Assembly (NCBI GenBank): GCA_019313025.1
Contig: JAFDCA010000054.1
Coordinates: forward strand, 1-6,282
Reading direction: 5' to 3'
Source of the DNA: Deltaproteobacteria bacterium
Lineage (GTDB): Bacteria > Desulfobacterota > Desulfobacteria > Desulfobacterales > UBA11574
Length of the DNA: 6,282 bases
Positions 1 through 6,222 of the stretch are shown here, piece after piece (the stretch's first letter is position 1; each line of letters starts with the position of its first letter). The position numbers and the translations under genes were made by a program. The notes beneath the pieces are model-generated. The model was not told where the DNA came from. It saw only the letters and a program-made list of their open reading frames with translations, and searched no databases.

Positions 1-1311
1 CAGCGTGAACGATCCGGGAAAAGAGAGATGCTTCCGGGAGACATCAGAAACAAGCACATTCTGATTGTGGATGATAATGCAACCAATCGGCATGTTTTAA
101 GAGAGCAGTTAAAGTCATGGGGTTGTCGATTCGATGAAGCATCCAATGGTAAAGAGGCGCTAAAAAAAATGCAACAGGGAATCGATGATAATCGCCCGTT
201 TGATCTTGCCATCCTTGATATGCAGATGCCTGGAATGGATGGAGAAACGCTTGGGAAAATAATCAAACAGGATTCTGATTTGAAAAATACAATTCTTGTC
301 TTGATGACTTCAATTGGTAAACGTGGTGACGCCAAGCGACTCGAAAAAATCGGTTTTGTCGGATATCTGACAAAACCGGTCAAACAATCACAACTTTATG
401 ATTGTCTTGTAACGGTTGCCGGACTGCGCAATGAAAAAGCACCGGAACAGCCGATGTCCATTTTCACCCGACACACCATTAGCGAGAGACAACAGCGTTC
501 GGCTCGCATTCTTTTGGCTGAAGACAACATCACAAACCAAAAAGTGGCCATGAGCACCTTAAAAAATTTCGGGTACAGTGCTGATATCGTTAAAAATGGC
601 AAAGAAGCGGTTGATGCTATTAAAAAGATACCATATGATATTGTTTTGATGGATTGTCAAATGCCGGGAATGGATGGTTACGAGGCAACAAATGAAATCC
701 GAAAATGGGAAAAAGAGCTCAAAGACGGATCGGCTGATCGTTCAGGTTCAAATCTCGAATCCTCCACCGGATCGAAAAGGGTCCCAATTATTGCAATGAC
801 AGCTCATGCCTTGAAAGGCGATCGCGAAAAATGTCTTAACGCCGGCATGGATGACTATATCGCCAAACCGATTCATCCAAAGAAACTTTGCGATATAATT
901 GAAAAGTGGCTCAATGAATCCGAAGGGAGACTTGAGGCGGAGGTTGTCAATGAATCATTACCAAAAGACGTTATTTTTGATAAAGGAAGTTTTTTCGACC
1001 GGCTCTTGGGTGATGAAGATCTCGCAAAAGAGATCCTTAAAGGATTCATTGAAGATTCTCTGTGCCAAATCAGGTCCATAAAAGAAGCGTTTGATAATAA
1101 GGACACGAATGTGATATATCGTCAAGCACATTCTCTAAAGGGTGCCGCTGCAAACATCAGTGCCACGGCCTTCAAAGAAATTGCGTATCAGATCGAAATC
1201 GCGGGTGAAACCGGAGATTTGATTAAAGCGGCATCACTGATCCCTAAACTTGATGAACAATTCGAGGCATTGAAACACCGGTTGAACCTACAATTACTGG
1301 CAAAAAATTAG
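1..1311 (+). CDS. Hybrid sensor histidine kinase, C-terminal part (REC-REC-HPt), 5'-truncated by the window edge
   Basis: This is the phosphorelay end of a BarA-type hybrid kinase. The frame is open from base 1 (436 codons visible). The ATG at 28 has no properly spaced ribosome site and sits in the linker (LPGDIR) that typically joins an HATPase domain to a receiver, so I treat it as an internal Met and the gene as starting upstream. Numbering from the first visible codon: receiver 1 at about 17-143 (acidic D24/D25, phospho-acceptor D73 in LDMQMPGMDG, T103, K125); receiver 2 at about 169-302 (E174/D175, D218 in MDCQMPGMDG, T267, K289); HPt domain at about 324-429 with phospho-histidine H377 in QAHSLKGAAANI. 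All phosphotransfer residues are intact. Receiver 2 carries a polar Ser/Gly/Lys-rich extension at about 236-260 before its beta-4 strand. The next gene begins 9 nt downstream and has a receiver that could accept phosphate from H377. A stand-alone REC-REC-HPt protein is possible but less likely. The signal sensed cannot be read from this window. Confidence 0.9.
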   Translation, partial: QRERSGKREMLPGDIRNKHILIVDDNATNRHVLREQLKSWGCRFDEASNGKEALKKMQQGIDDNRPFDLAILDMQMPGMDGETLGKIIKQDSDLKNTILVLMTSIGKRGDAKRLEKIGFVGYLTKPVKQSQLYDCLVTVAGLRNEKAPEQPMSIFTRHTISERQQRSARILLAEDNITNQKVAMSTLKNFGYSADIVKNGKEAVDAIKKIPYDIVLMDCQMPGMDGYEATNEIRKWEKELKDGSADRSGSNLESSTGSKRVPIIAMTAHALKGDREKCLNAGMDDYIAKPIHPKKLCDIIEKWLNESEGRLEAEVVNESLPKDVIFDKGSFFDRLLGDEDLAKEILKGFIEDSLCQIRSIKEAFDNKDTNVIYRQAHSLKGAAANISATAFKEIAYQIEIAGETGDLIKAASLIPKLDEQFEALKHRLNLQLLAKN

Positions 1312-1314
1312 GAG
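1310..1314 (+). promoter_or_regulatory. Ribosome binding site of the GGDEF response regulator
   Basis: The sequence AGGAG lies 6 nt before the ATG at 1321 and overlaps the TAG stop of the upstream kinase gene (1309-1311). This fixes the start of the downstream gene. It also suggests translational coupling within one transcript, since ribosomes finishing the kinase cover the initiation site. Confidence 0.8.
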
Positions 1315-1320
1315 CATCCA

Positions 1321-2241
1321 ATGAAAATATTAATTGCTGAAGACGATGTTACATCCCGTCTTATTCTGGAAAACATGCTCACCAAGTGGGGCTATGATGT
1401 CGTCTCTGCCACCGATGGAAATGATGCGTGGAAAAAGCTTCACGAGGAAGATGCACCCAAACTGGTCATCCTTGATTGGATGATGCCGGGTATCGAAGGC
1501 ATCGAGATTTGCCGAAAGATTCGCGAAACTTCAAAAAAAGAAGATCAATATACCTATATCACGTTGCTCACGGCAAAAGAATCAAAAGAGAACATCGTCA
1601 CGGGCATGGATGCCGGTGCAGATGATTACATAACCAAGCCTTTTGACATGCATGAGCTGCGTGTTCGCGTCAGAGCCGGCCAACGAATCGTTCAGTTGCA
1701 GTCTGAACTACTGGAAGCCAAGAAAAAACTGGAAATACAATCGCGGACGGATCCGCTGACAGGTGTTCTGAATCGCCGGGCGATTCTATCGCAGATTGAA
1801 AGTGAAATTTCCAGGGCAAAAAGAAACAATTCTTGTATAAGTATCTCAATGCTTGATCTGGATCATTTTAAGAAAATAAATGATACCTTCGGGCATCTTG
1901 CAGGTGACGCAGTGCTTCGAGAGAGTATGAATCGGGTGGAAGAAACCATCAGAAAATATGATACTGTCGGAAGATTTGGGGGAGAAGAATTTATTGTGGT
2001 CCTGCCTGGGGCAAAACAGGCAGATGCATTTGTCATCGCTGAAAGGATCCGACTCAAAATAAATGAAAAAAATGCAGATATTAACGGCGTCAGCATCCCT
2101 TTTACAATCAGCCAGGGCCTGGCAACCTCTAACGGAGAATCGACCGTGGATGAGTTGATTGCAAATGCGGATGAAGCCTTGTATCGCGCCAAAGAAAAGG
2201 GCCGCAATCGTGTTGAACAGGCTTCTCTTCAGAAAGAATAG
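1321..2241 (+). CDS. Response regulator diguanylate cyclase (REC-GGDEF), PleD-like
   Basis: This cytoplasmic protein of 306 residues is predicted to condense two GTP into c-di-GMP when its receiver is phosphorylated. The receiver (about 1-120) has acidic E7/D8/D9, phospho-acceptor D52 in LDWMMPG, T84 and K106. A short helical linker (about 121-141) leads to the GGDEF domain (about 142-302), which opens with the usual DPLTGVLNRR. Catalytic features are complete: metal-binding D179 in DLDHFKKIND, N187 and D196 at the substrate-binding spacing known from PleD, and signature GGEEF at 220-224. An allosteric I-site RxxD (R211-D214) sits nine residues before the signature, as in PleD, so product inhibition is expected. 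Unlike PleD there is one receiver, not two. No DNA-binding or EAL domain is present. The start has a good AGGAG. The gene follows the hybrid kinase by 9 nt, making it the likely phosphorelay output. I saw no convincing intrinsic terminator after the stop codon. Confidence 0.95.
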   Translation: MKILIAEDDVTSRLILENMLTKWGYDVVSATDGNDAWKKLHEEDAPKLVILDWMMPGIEGIEICRKIRETSKKEDQYTYITLLTAKESKENIVTGMDAGADDYITKPFDMHELRVRVRAGQRIVQLQSELLEAKKKLEIQSRTDPLTGVLNRRAILSQIESEISRAKRNNSCISISMLDLDHFKKINDTFGHLAGDAVLRESMNRVEETIRKYDTVGRFGGEEFIVVLPGAKQADAFVIAERIRLKINEKNADINGVSIPFTISQGLATSNGESTVDELIANADEALYRAKEKGRNRVEQASLQKE

Positions 2242-2323
2242 AAAAGAAATTGTTAAATTTTATATGCTTACATCCATACTTTAACCTTCGAAAAACTCAT
2301 ATCTCAAATTTCGCACCATACTC

Positions 2324-2463
2324 ACTCTAAAAAGCCTTTTTATCCGCCTATAGTTATTGTCATAATAACATTCCTTTTCAGCCGCCGGTTGATTTCGTTT
2401 GGATCGGCAAGAACTCGCAAACAAAGGCGCGTAAAAGAGAACATGGTCATGGCTTTTTAGAGT
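2324..2463. repeat. 13-bp inverted repeat pair, interleaved with the large inverted repeat
   Basis: ACTCTAAAAAGCC at 2324-2336 recurs as its exact reverse complement at 2451-2463. Similarity weakly extends outward (CCAT at 2316-2319 against ATGG at 2467-2470). The second copy lies in the loop of the large inverted repeat and the first lies outside it, so the order is A-B-A'-B' and both stems cannot form as a simple nested hairpin. The left copy also contains a TAAAAAG/CTTTTTA dyad (2328-2342). A function is unknown. Confidence 0.6.
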
Positions 2464-2577
2464 ATCATGGAGTCGTTTGATTTTATTTTCCAATATGAAA
2501 AATCTCGAAGATGTTCTCTTTAACGCGCTCTAATTTGCTCACACAGCTTCCCGACCTAAACGAAATCAACCGGCGGC
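2381..2577. repeat. Divergent long inverted repeat (about 65-bp arms, 66-bp loop)
   Basis: The left arm is 2381-2444 and the right arm 2511-2577. The outer 20 bp (GCCGCCGGTTGATTTCGTTT at 2381-2400 against the reverse complement of 2558-2577) match perfectly. The next 11 bp match at 8 positions. A poorly matched stretch with a 3-nt length difference follows. The inner ends then share GCGCGT and 11 of 12 bp of a motif ending AGAGAACAT. By hand count, identity is roughly 80% over the arms. The mixture of conserved and decayed blocks looks like two diverged copies of a dispersed repeat in opposite orientation, or a small non-autonomous (MITE- or REP-like) element. I see no flanking target-site duplication and no transposase. 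No T-run follows either end, so it is not a standard intrinsic terminator. Confidence 0.75.
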
Positions 2578-2627
2578 CTTAGGCAAATCGTGACTGTTAT
2601 TCATTCATTCGGAATATATTTTTGCCA

Positions 2628-2662
2628 ACTGCTGTATGTCGTGTGGCGGATGATGCAGCAGT
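2628..2662 (+). other. Stem-loop in the upstream region of the ETF:QO gene
   Basis: ACTGCTG (2628-2634) pairs exactly with CAGCAGT (2656-2662). The stem can be extended inward by three pairs (one G-U) to 2637/2653, leaving a 15-nt loop. No T-run follows on either strand, so I do not call it a terminator. It could be an operator dyad, an RNA leader element or part of a decayed repeat. Confidence 0.4.
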
Positions 2663-2731
2663 CCCAAAAAGCCTGGTGGCCACCTATGGGCGAGCTCTTA
2701 AATTTCGAAACGAATACATGTGATGCAGATA

Positions 2732-2745
2732 TGGTTTACAAACCA
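2732..2745. promoter_or_regulatory. Candidate operator dyad TGGTTT-AC-AAACCA
   Basis: This is a perfect inverted repeat with 6-bp half-sites and a 2-bp spacer, about 105 bp before the ETF:QO start codon. The outer bases GATAT (2728-2732) and ATATC (2749-2753) add an offset, partial extension. The size and position suit a dimeric repressor or activator site, but I cannot assign it to a regulator and chance occurrence in AT-rich DNA is possible. Confidence 0.3.
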
Positions 2746-2760
2746 AAAATATCATGATAA

Positions 2761-2791
2761 TTGACCAGATTAAATTCTGAATCCCTATGTA
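2761..2791 (+). promoter_or_regulatory. Weak sigma70-like promoter candidate for the ETF:QO gene
   Basis: TTGACC at 2761-2766 resembles a -35 box. The best -10 candidates (around 2785-2791, including TATGTA) match poorly and the spacing is 18-19 bp. A promoter must exist somewhere in this spacer unless the gene is read from upstream. This is the best candidate by eye, but weak. Confidence 0.2.
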
Positions 2792-2837
2792 TTTGCGGGT
2801 TCATTTTAGTTAGTATTTTTAACTGATATTAACATTC

Positions 2838-2841
2838 GAGG
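2838..2841 (+). promoter_or_regulatory. Ribosome binding site of the ETF:QO gene
   Basis: GAGG lies 8 nt before the ATG at 2850, with an A-rich spacer (TTCAAAAA). It supports this start, which also places the FAD-binding glycine motif near residue 16 as expected for the family. Confidence 0.65.
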
Positions 2842-2849
2842 TTCAAAAA

Positions 2850-4523
2850 ATGGATATTGAGCGTGAAAAAATTGATTTTGATGTGCTTTTTGTGGGGGGT
2901 GGTCCTGCAAGTCTTGCAGGCGCCATCCGTCTGATGCAACTCGCCAAGGAAAAAAATTTAACCCCGGAAGTGGCCCTGATCGAAAAGGGTGCGGAAATTG
3001 GATCTCATGCATTGAGCGGTGCTATTCTAAATCCGATTGCCTTAAAGGAACTGCTTCCAAATTATTTGGAAAAAGAATGTCCCGTTGAATCAACCGTAAA
3101 AGAAGATGGGTTCTATTTTTTGACTCGAAAAAAACACTACCGAATTCCCATAGTTCCCAAATATATGCACAATAAAAGCTTCTTGATCATTAGTCTTTCC
3201 AGATTCACCCGGTGGCTGGGAAGTATCGCCGAAGAACTCGGTGTAAATATTTTTCCGGGTTTTTCAGGCAAAGAAGTTCTCTATGCTAAAGATCAGAATA
3301 CGATTATCGGCGTACGCACCGGCGACAAAGGTCTTGATAAAGATGGACGTCCCAAGAACAATTTTGAACCTGGAATCGATTTGCTGGCCAAAGTAACGGT
3401 TTTCGGTGAAGGGGCGCGGGGAAGTCTAACGAAGGATGTCTCACAAAAACTAAATCTTTTTTCCGATAAAATGCCCCAGGTGTTTGAATCCGGCATCAAA
3501 GAAGTGATTCAGCTTCCGGAAAATAATTACTTTACCTTCAACGACACAAACGACATTCACACATTGGGATACCCCCTGGGGCTGGATATTCCTGGAGGCG
3601 GGTTTATTTATGAGATTAAAAATAACATGGTGGCCATCGGCTTTCTTGTGGGACTCAGTTACCAGAATCCCATGTTGGATTTATATGATGAATTCATAAA
3701 ATTCAAACAGCATCCTTTTGTGGCGAACATCATTAAAAACGGAAAAGTCTTGGAACAAGGTGCAAGAACCGTTTCATCCGGTGGGTATTTTACCATCCCC
3801 AAACTTGCCGTAGACGGCGGTGTTTTTGTGGGCGGATGTGCATCCATGCAGAACACGCCGGGTTTAAAAGGGGTACATTTGTCCATGAAGTCGGGGATGA
3901 TGGCCGCAGAGGCCATCGTAAACGCTTTGGAAAAAAATGATTTTACACAAGAAACACTCGGCGTTTATTCTGAATCGTTTGGGAACAACTGGGCAGGCAA
4001 AGAAATTTACGAGGCCAGGAATTTTTCCCAGGCCCTTTCGAAAAAGGGCCTGATAAAATGGATTCACATCGGTGCTCAATATCTCACCAAGGGGCGGGGT
4101 TTTGTCGATAAAATGCCGATCCAACCCGATTCAGATACGCTAAATCCCGCAAAAGAGAGCCACGAAGATGTCCGTTCAGCGGCTGAAAAGAAAACCCTCG
4201 ATGGCGTTTTGTTTGTAGATAAACTTACCGGTGTATATCTATCCAAAACCATGCACAGGGAGGATCAACCCAGCCATATTATCGTTCACGATAAAGACCT
4301 TTGCGTCAATGAATGTTTTTCGTCCTATAAATCTCCATGCACAAGATTCTGTCCAGGCGATGTTTACGAAATCGAAACCGACCCAAAGACATCAACACGT
4401 CGACTCAAGCTGAATCCATCCAATTGTCTTCACTGTAAAACTTGTGATATAAAGGACCCTTACGGAAATATAACATGGACATGCCCGGAAGGGGGTGAAG
4501 GACCGGGATATACGATGCTATAA
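2850..4523 (+). CDS. Electron-transfer flavoprotein:quinone oxidoreductase (ETF-QO)
   Basis: This 557-residue protein is predicted to take electrons from reduced ETF (loaded by acyl-CoA and related dehydrogenases) and pass them through FAD and a 4Fe-4S cluster to membrane quinone. The N-terminal Rossmann motif VGGGPAS (15-21) binds FAD, with E45 at the end of the second strand. GSHALSGAILNP (51-62) and the LKGVHLSMKSGMMAAEA block (339-355) are family hallmarks. The C-terminal ferredoxin-like part has C501, C526, C529 and C532, spaced exactly as the four cluster ligands of human ETF-QO (C561, C586, C589, C592), within NCLHCKTCDIKDP. It ends in the diagnostic PEGGEGPGY. Length is normal. Additional cysteines C485, C489 and C497 form a CxxxC...CxxxC arrangement reminiscent of FixX-type ferredoxins. 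No signal peptide or transmembrane helix is evident; the family is membrane-associated from the cytoplasmic side. No etfA/etfB genes adjoin it within the window. It converges on the UbiB-like gene with one base between stop codons. Confidence 0.95.
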   Translation: MDIEREKIDFDVLFVGGGPASLAGAIRLMQLAKEKNLTPEVALIEKGAEIGSHALSGAILNPIALKELLPNYLEKECPVESTVKEDGFYFLTRKKHYRIPIVPKYMHNKSFLIISLSRFTRWLGSIAEELGVNIFPGFSGKEVLYAKDQNTIIGVRTGDKGLDKDGRPKNNFEPGIDLLAKVTVFGEGARGSLTKDVSQKLNLFSDKMPQVFESGIKEVIQLPENNYFTFNDTNDIHTLGYPLGLDIPGGGFIYEIKNNMVAIGFLVGLSYQNPMLDLYDEFIKFKQHPFVANIIKNGKVLEQGARTVSSGGYFTIPKLAVDGGVFVGGCASMQNTPGLKGVHLSMKSGMMAAEAIVNALEKNDFTQETLGVYSESFGNNWAGKEIYEARNFSQALSKKGLIKWIHIGAQYLTKGRGFVDKMPIQPDSDTLNPAKESHEDVRSAAEKKTLDGVLFVDKLTGVYLSKTMHREDQPSHIIVHDKDLCVNECFSSYKSPCTRFCPGDVYEIETDPKTSTRRLKLNPSNCLHCKTCDIKDPYGNITWTCPEGGEGPGYTML

Positions 4524-4524
4524 T

Positions 4525-6222
4525 TTATAATCTTCCCTTTCTTAATATCGCGATGAGAAGCCAGATTCCCATAATTGCAGCGGTTGAAAACAAAACAATT
4601 CCAATCAAGGATATGCCGTAAAAAAGGGGAGGAGTTTCAGAAATAACGATGAGTGCTGAACCAATGATTAGTGCCGCGATAATGATTGAAAATGATATTC
4701 TGTTACTGACGCGGTCATGGGTCGCCATCATGGCTTCAAGCCCTTTATGCTCCATTTTTAAAGACAGTTTCTGAAGACGCACCAGTCGTGTAATCTCGAG
4801 CAAATCTTTAGGAAACTGCTGAGCGAACTGAATCATTTGAGATCCGAGCTGGATCATATCATTCGCGATTCTTCCGGGATAGAACCGTTCAAATTTAACT
4901 CGTTTTATGAACGGTGCAGCCTGAGCGATCATGTCAAAATCAGGATCGAGTGCCAGTGCCACGCCTTCCACCATCGTCAACGTCTTCATCATAAGGAATA
5001 TATCCGGAGCAATCATAAGACGATGTCGTGACACCAGCTCAAGCAAATTGTTCAACAACCTTCCGATCTCAATTTCCTTCAAGGGCTTATGAAGGTGCTG
5101 GCCTATAAAGTCCGACACATCCTTTTCAAGCTGTCTAATATGAGGCTCTTCTTGCCAGTGTGTCAGTTTTAAAAGCACCTGGGTCACCCTTGCTTCTTGT
5201 CTATGGATAACGCTGTCTATCAAATCGACAAAATCTTCTCTGGTCTGGCGATCCACCGCCCCGGTCATGCCAAAGTCTACGAGACAGATAACATTTTCAG
5301 GAAGTATAAAAATATTCCCTGGGTGAGGGTCTGCATGAAAAAAACCGAGATCAAACACTTGTTTTAGGTAAAAATCAGCACCCAGGGCAGTAATCTTTTT
5401 CCGGTCAAGGTCCGCCCCTTCAAGTTGGTCGATTTCAGATACTTTGATGCCATCCATCAGTTCCATGGTCAGAACATTCTCCGTTGACATGCTTCTGAAA
5501 ACGGTTGGTATATAAATGCTGGAATCGTCCAAAAAATGGCGGGCAAATCGTTCCATACTACTGGCTTCAATGGTATAGTCAATCTCCCTTTCAAGGGTTC
5601 GGGCGAATTCTTCCACGATTTTAACCGGTCGATACAGGGCCATCTCTTTTATGTTGCGTTCTACCAGCGTTGCCAAATGAAGCATAATTTCAAGATCGAT
5701 TTCGATGATCTTTTTGATGCCGGGTCGCTGAATCTTTACCGCCACCATTTCACCATCCTTTAATCTGGCCTTGTGTACCTGACCGATGGAGGCAGCAGCA
5801 ACCGGTGTTTCGCTAAAAAAATCGAAAAGTTCTTCAATGGGTTTACCAAACTCTGATTCAATGTTCCTTTTCGCCACATCGAACGAAAAGGGAGGAACTT
5901 TATCTTGAAGTTTGGAAAGTTCTTGCGTAAAATCAATGGGGATGAGATCAGGGCGGGTGGATAGAATCTGGCCGAGTTTTACATAGGTGGGGCCGAGCTC
6001 TTCAAAGGCCATTCTCACCCTTTCTGCCCTTGAAAGTTTTTCAAAGTGCTTGCGCCGATTTTTTGAAATAAGCTGAAGCCCAACCTCTATGTACTGATCG
6101 ATCTTGAGAAGCTCTATGAGATCGCCAAAACCATACTTGAAAAGAATTGTCACTATCTGACGGTATCGGTTGAGATTTCGGTAGGTTCGGCCTACAACAC
6201 CGATTTTTCTTATGCTCAGCAT
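4525..6222 (-). CDS. AarF/ABC1/UbiB-family atypical protein kinase-like membrane protein
   Basis: This 565-residue protein belongs to the UbiB/COQ8 family, ATP-binding kinase-fold proteins needed for quinone biosynthesis or lipid homeostasis in several organisms. Their true substrate is unsettled. Family motifs are all visible: KxGQ (K82-Q85, in VKLGQILSTRPDLIP), the Ala-rich loop replacing a glycine loop (AAASIGQV, 142-149), the ATP-site lysine in VAVK (K163), an ExD element (E213/D215), the catalytic-type HADPHPGN (296-303) and the metal-binding DFG (316-318). Two hydrophobic segments at about 509-528 and 534-557 form a C-terminal membrane anchor, followed by a short basic tail (RKGRL). The start MLSIRKIGVVGRTYRNLNRYRQ looks like a natural N terminus for the family, although the ribosome site is poor. 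A TTGTCA (6275-6280, minus strand) is a possible -35 box with no good -10 at standard spacing. The convergent neighbour is quinone-reducing ETF-QO. In a menaquinone organism the name ubiB would be misleading, so no symbol is given. Confidence 0.93.
   Translation of the reverse strand: MLSIRKIGVVGRTYRNLNRYRQIVTILFKYGFGDLIELLKIDQYIEVGLQLISKNRRKHFEKLSRAERVRMAFEELGPTYVKLGQILSTRPDLIPIDFTQELSKLQDKVPPFSFDVAKRNIESEFGKPIEELFDFFSETPVAAASIGQVHKARLKDGEMVAVKIQRPGIKKIIEIDLEIMLHLATLVERNIKEMALYRPVKIVEEFARTLEREIDYTIEASSMERFARHFLDDSSIYIPTVFRSMSTENVLTMELMDGIKVSEIDQLEGADLDRKKITALGADFYLKQVFDLGFFHADPHPGNIFILPENVICLVDFGMTGAVDRQTREDFVDLIDSVIHRQEARVTQVLLKLTHWQEEPHIRQLEKDVSDFIGQHLHKPLKEIEIGRLLNNLLELVSRHRLMIAPDIFLMMKTLTMVEGVALALDPDFDMIAQAAPFIKRVKFERFYPGRIANDMIQLGSQMIQFAQQFPKDLLEITRLVRLQKLSLKMEHKGLEAMMATHDRVSNRISFSIIIAALIIGSALIVISETPPLFYGISLIGIVLFSTAAIMGIWLLIAILRKGRL

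Larger units (their letters stand above)
2242..2849. other. Gene-free spacer of 608 bp between the signalling operon and the ETF:QO gene
   Basis: No convincing protein gene lies here. Reading frames are short, lack ribosome sites and show no recognisable domains. The left part (2242-2380) is AT-rich with only weak hairpins (for example 5-bp arms 2289-2293/2309-2313, and GTTATT/AATAAC at 2353-2369). The centre (2381-2577) is a divergent inverted repeat. The right part (2578-2849) contains a stem-loop at 2628-2662, a 10-bp perfect palindrome GGTGGCCACC at 2675-2684, a dyad at 2732-2745, and presumably the promoter and leader of the ETF:QO gene. I recognise no tRNA, known riboswitch core or transposase remnant. 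Confidence 0.75.

Noticed and set aside
28..30. ATG at 28 as the true start of the receiver-HPt protein
   Set aside because: The frame is open to the window edge, the preceding bases give no properly spaced ribosome site, and LPGDIR is the usual linker between an HATPase domain and a receiver, so the gene most likely begins upstream.
2400..2460. c-di-GMP riboswitch (GEMM type), considered because of the neighbouring cyclase
   Set aside because: A few short words (GCAAA, ACATGGTCATGGC) look similar, but the conserved core and paired P1-P3 layout are not present.
2281..2493. Minus-strand reading frame of 70 codons through the left arm of the inverted repeat
   Set aside because: It starts at TTG without a ribosome site, has no recognisable domain, is low in hydrophobic-core pattern and runs through repeat sequence. 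It is most likely a chance frame within the repeat.
2381..2577. Intrinsic terminator for the signalling operon
   Set aside because: The hairpin arms are very long and diverged, the loop is 66 nt, and no T-run follows on either strand.
2381..2577. CRISPR array
   Set aside because: Only two copies, in inverted orientation and with diverged interiors; no direct repeats with regular spacers are present.
2850..4523. Geranylgeranyl reductase or FixC identity for the flavoprotein
   Set aside because: The fused C-terminal ferredoxin-like domain with the four canonical cysteines and the PEGGEGPGY ending identify full-length ETF:QO rather than FixC, which lacks this domain.
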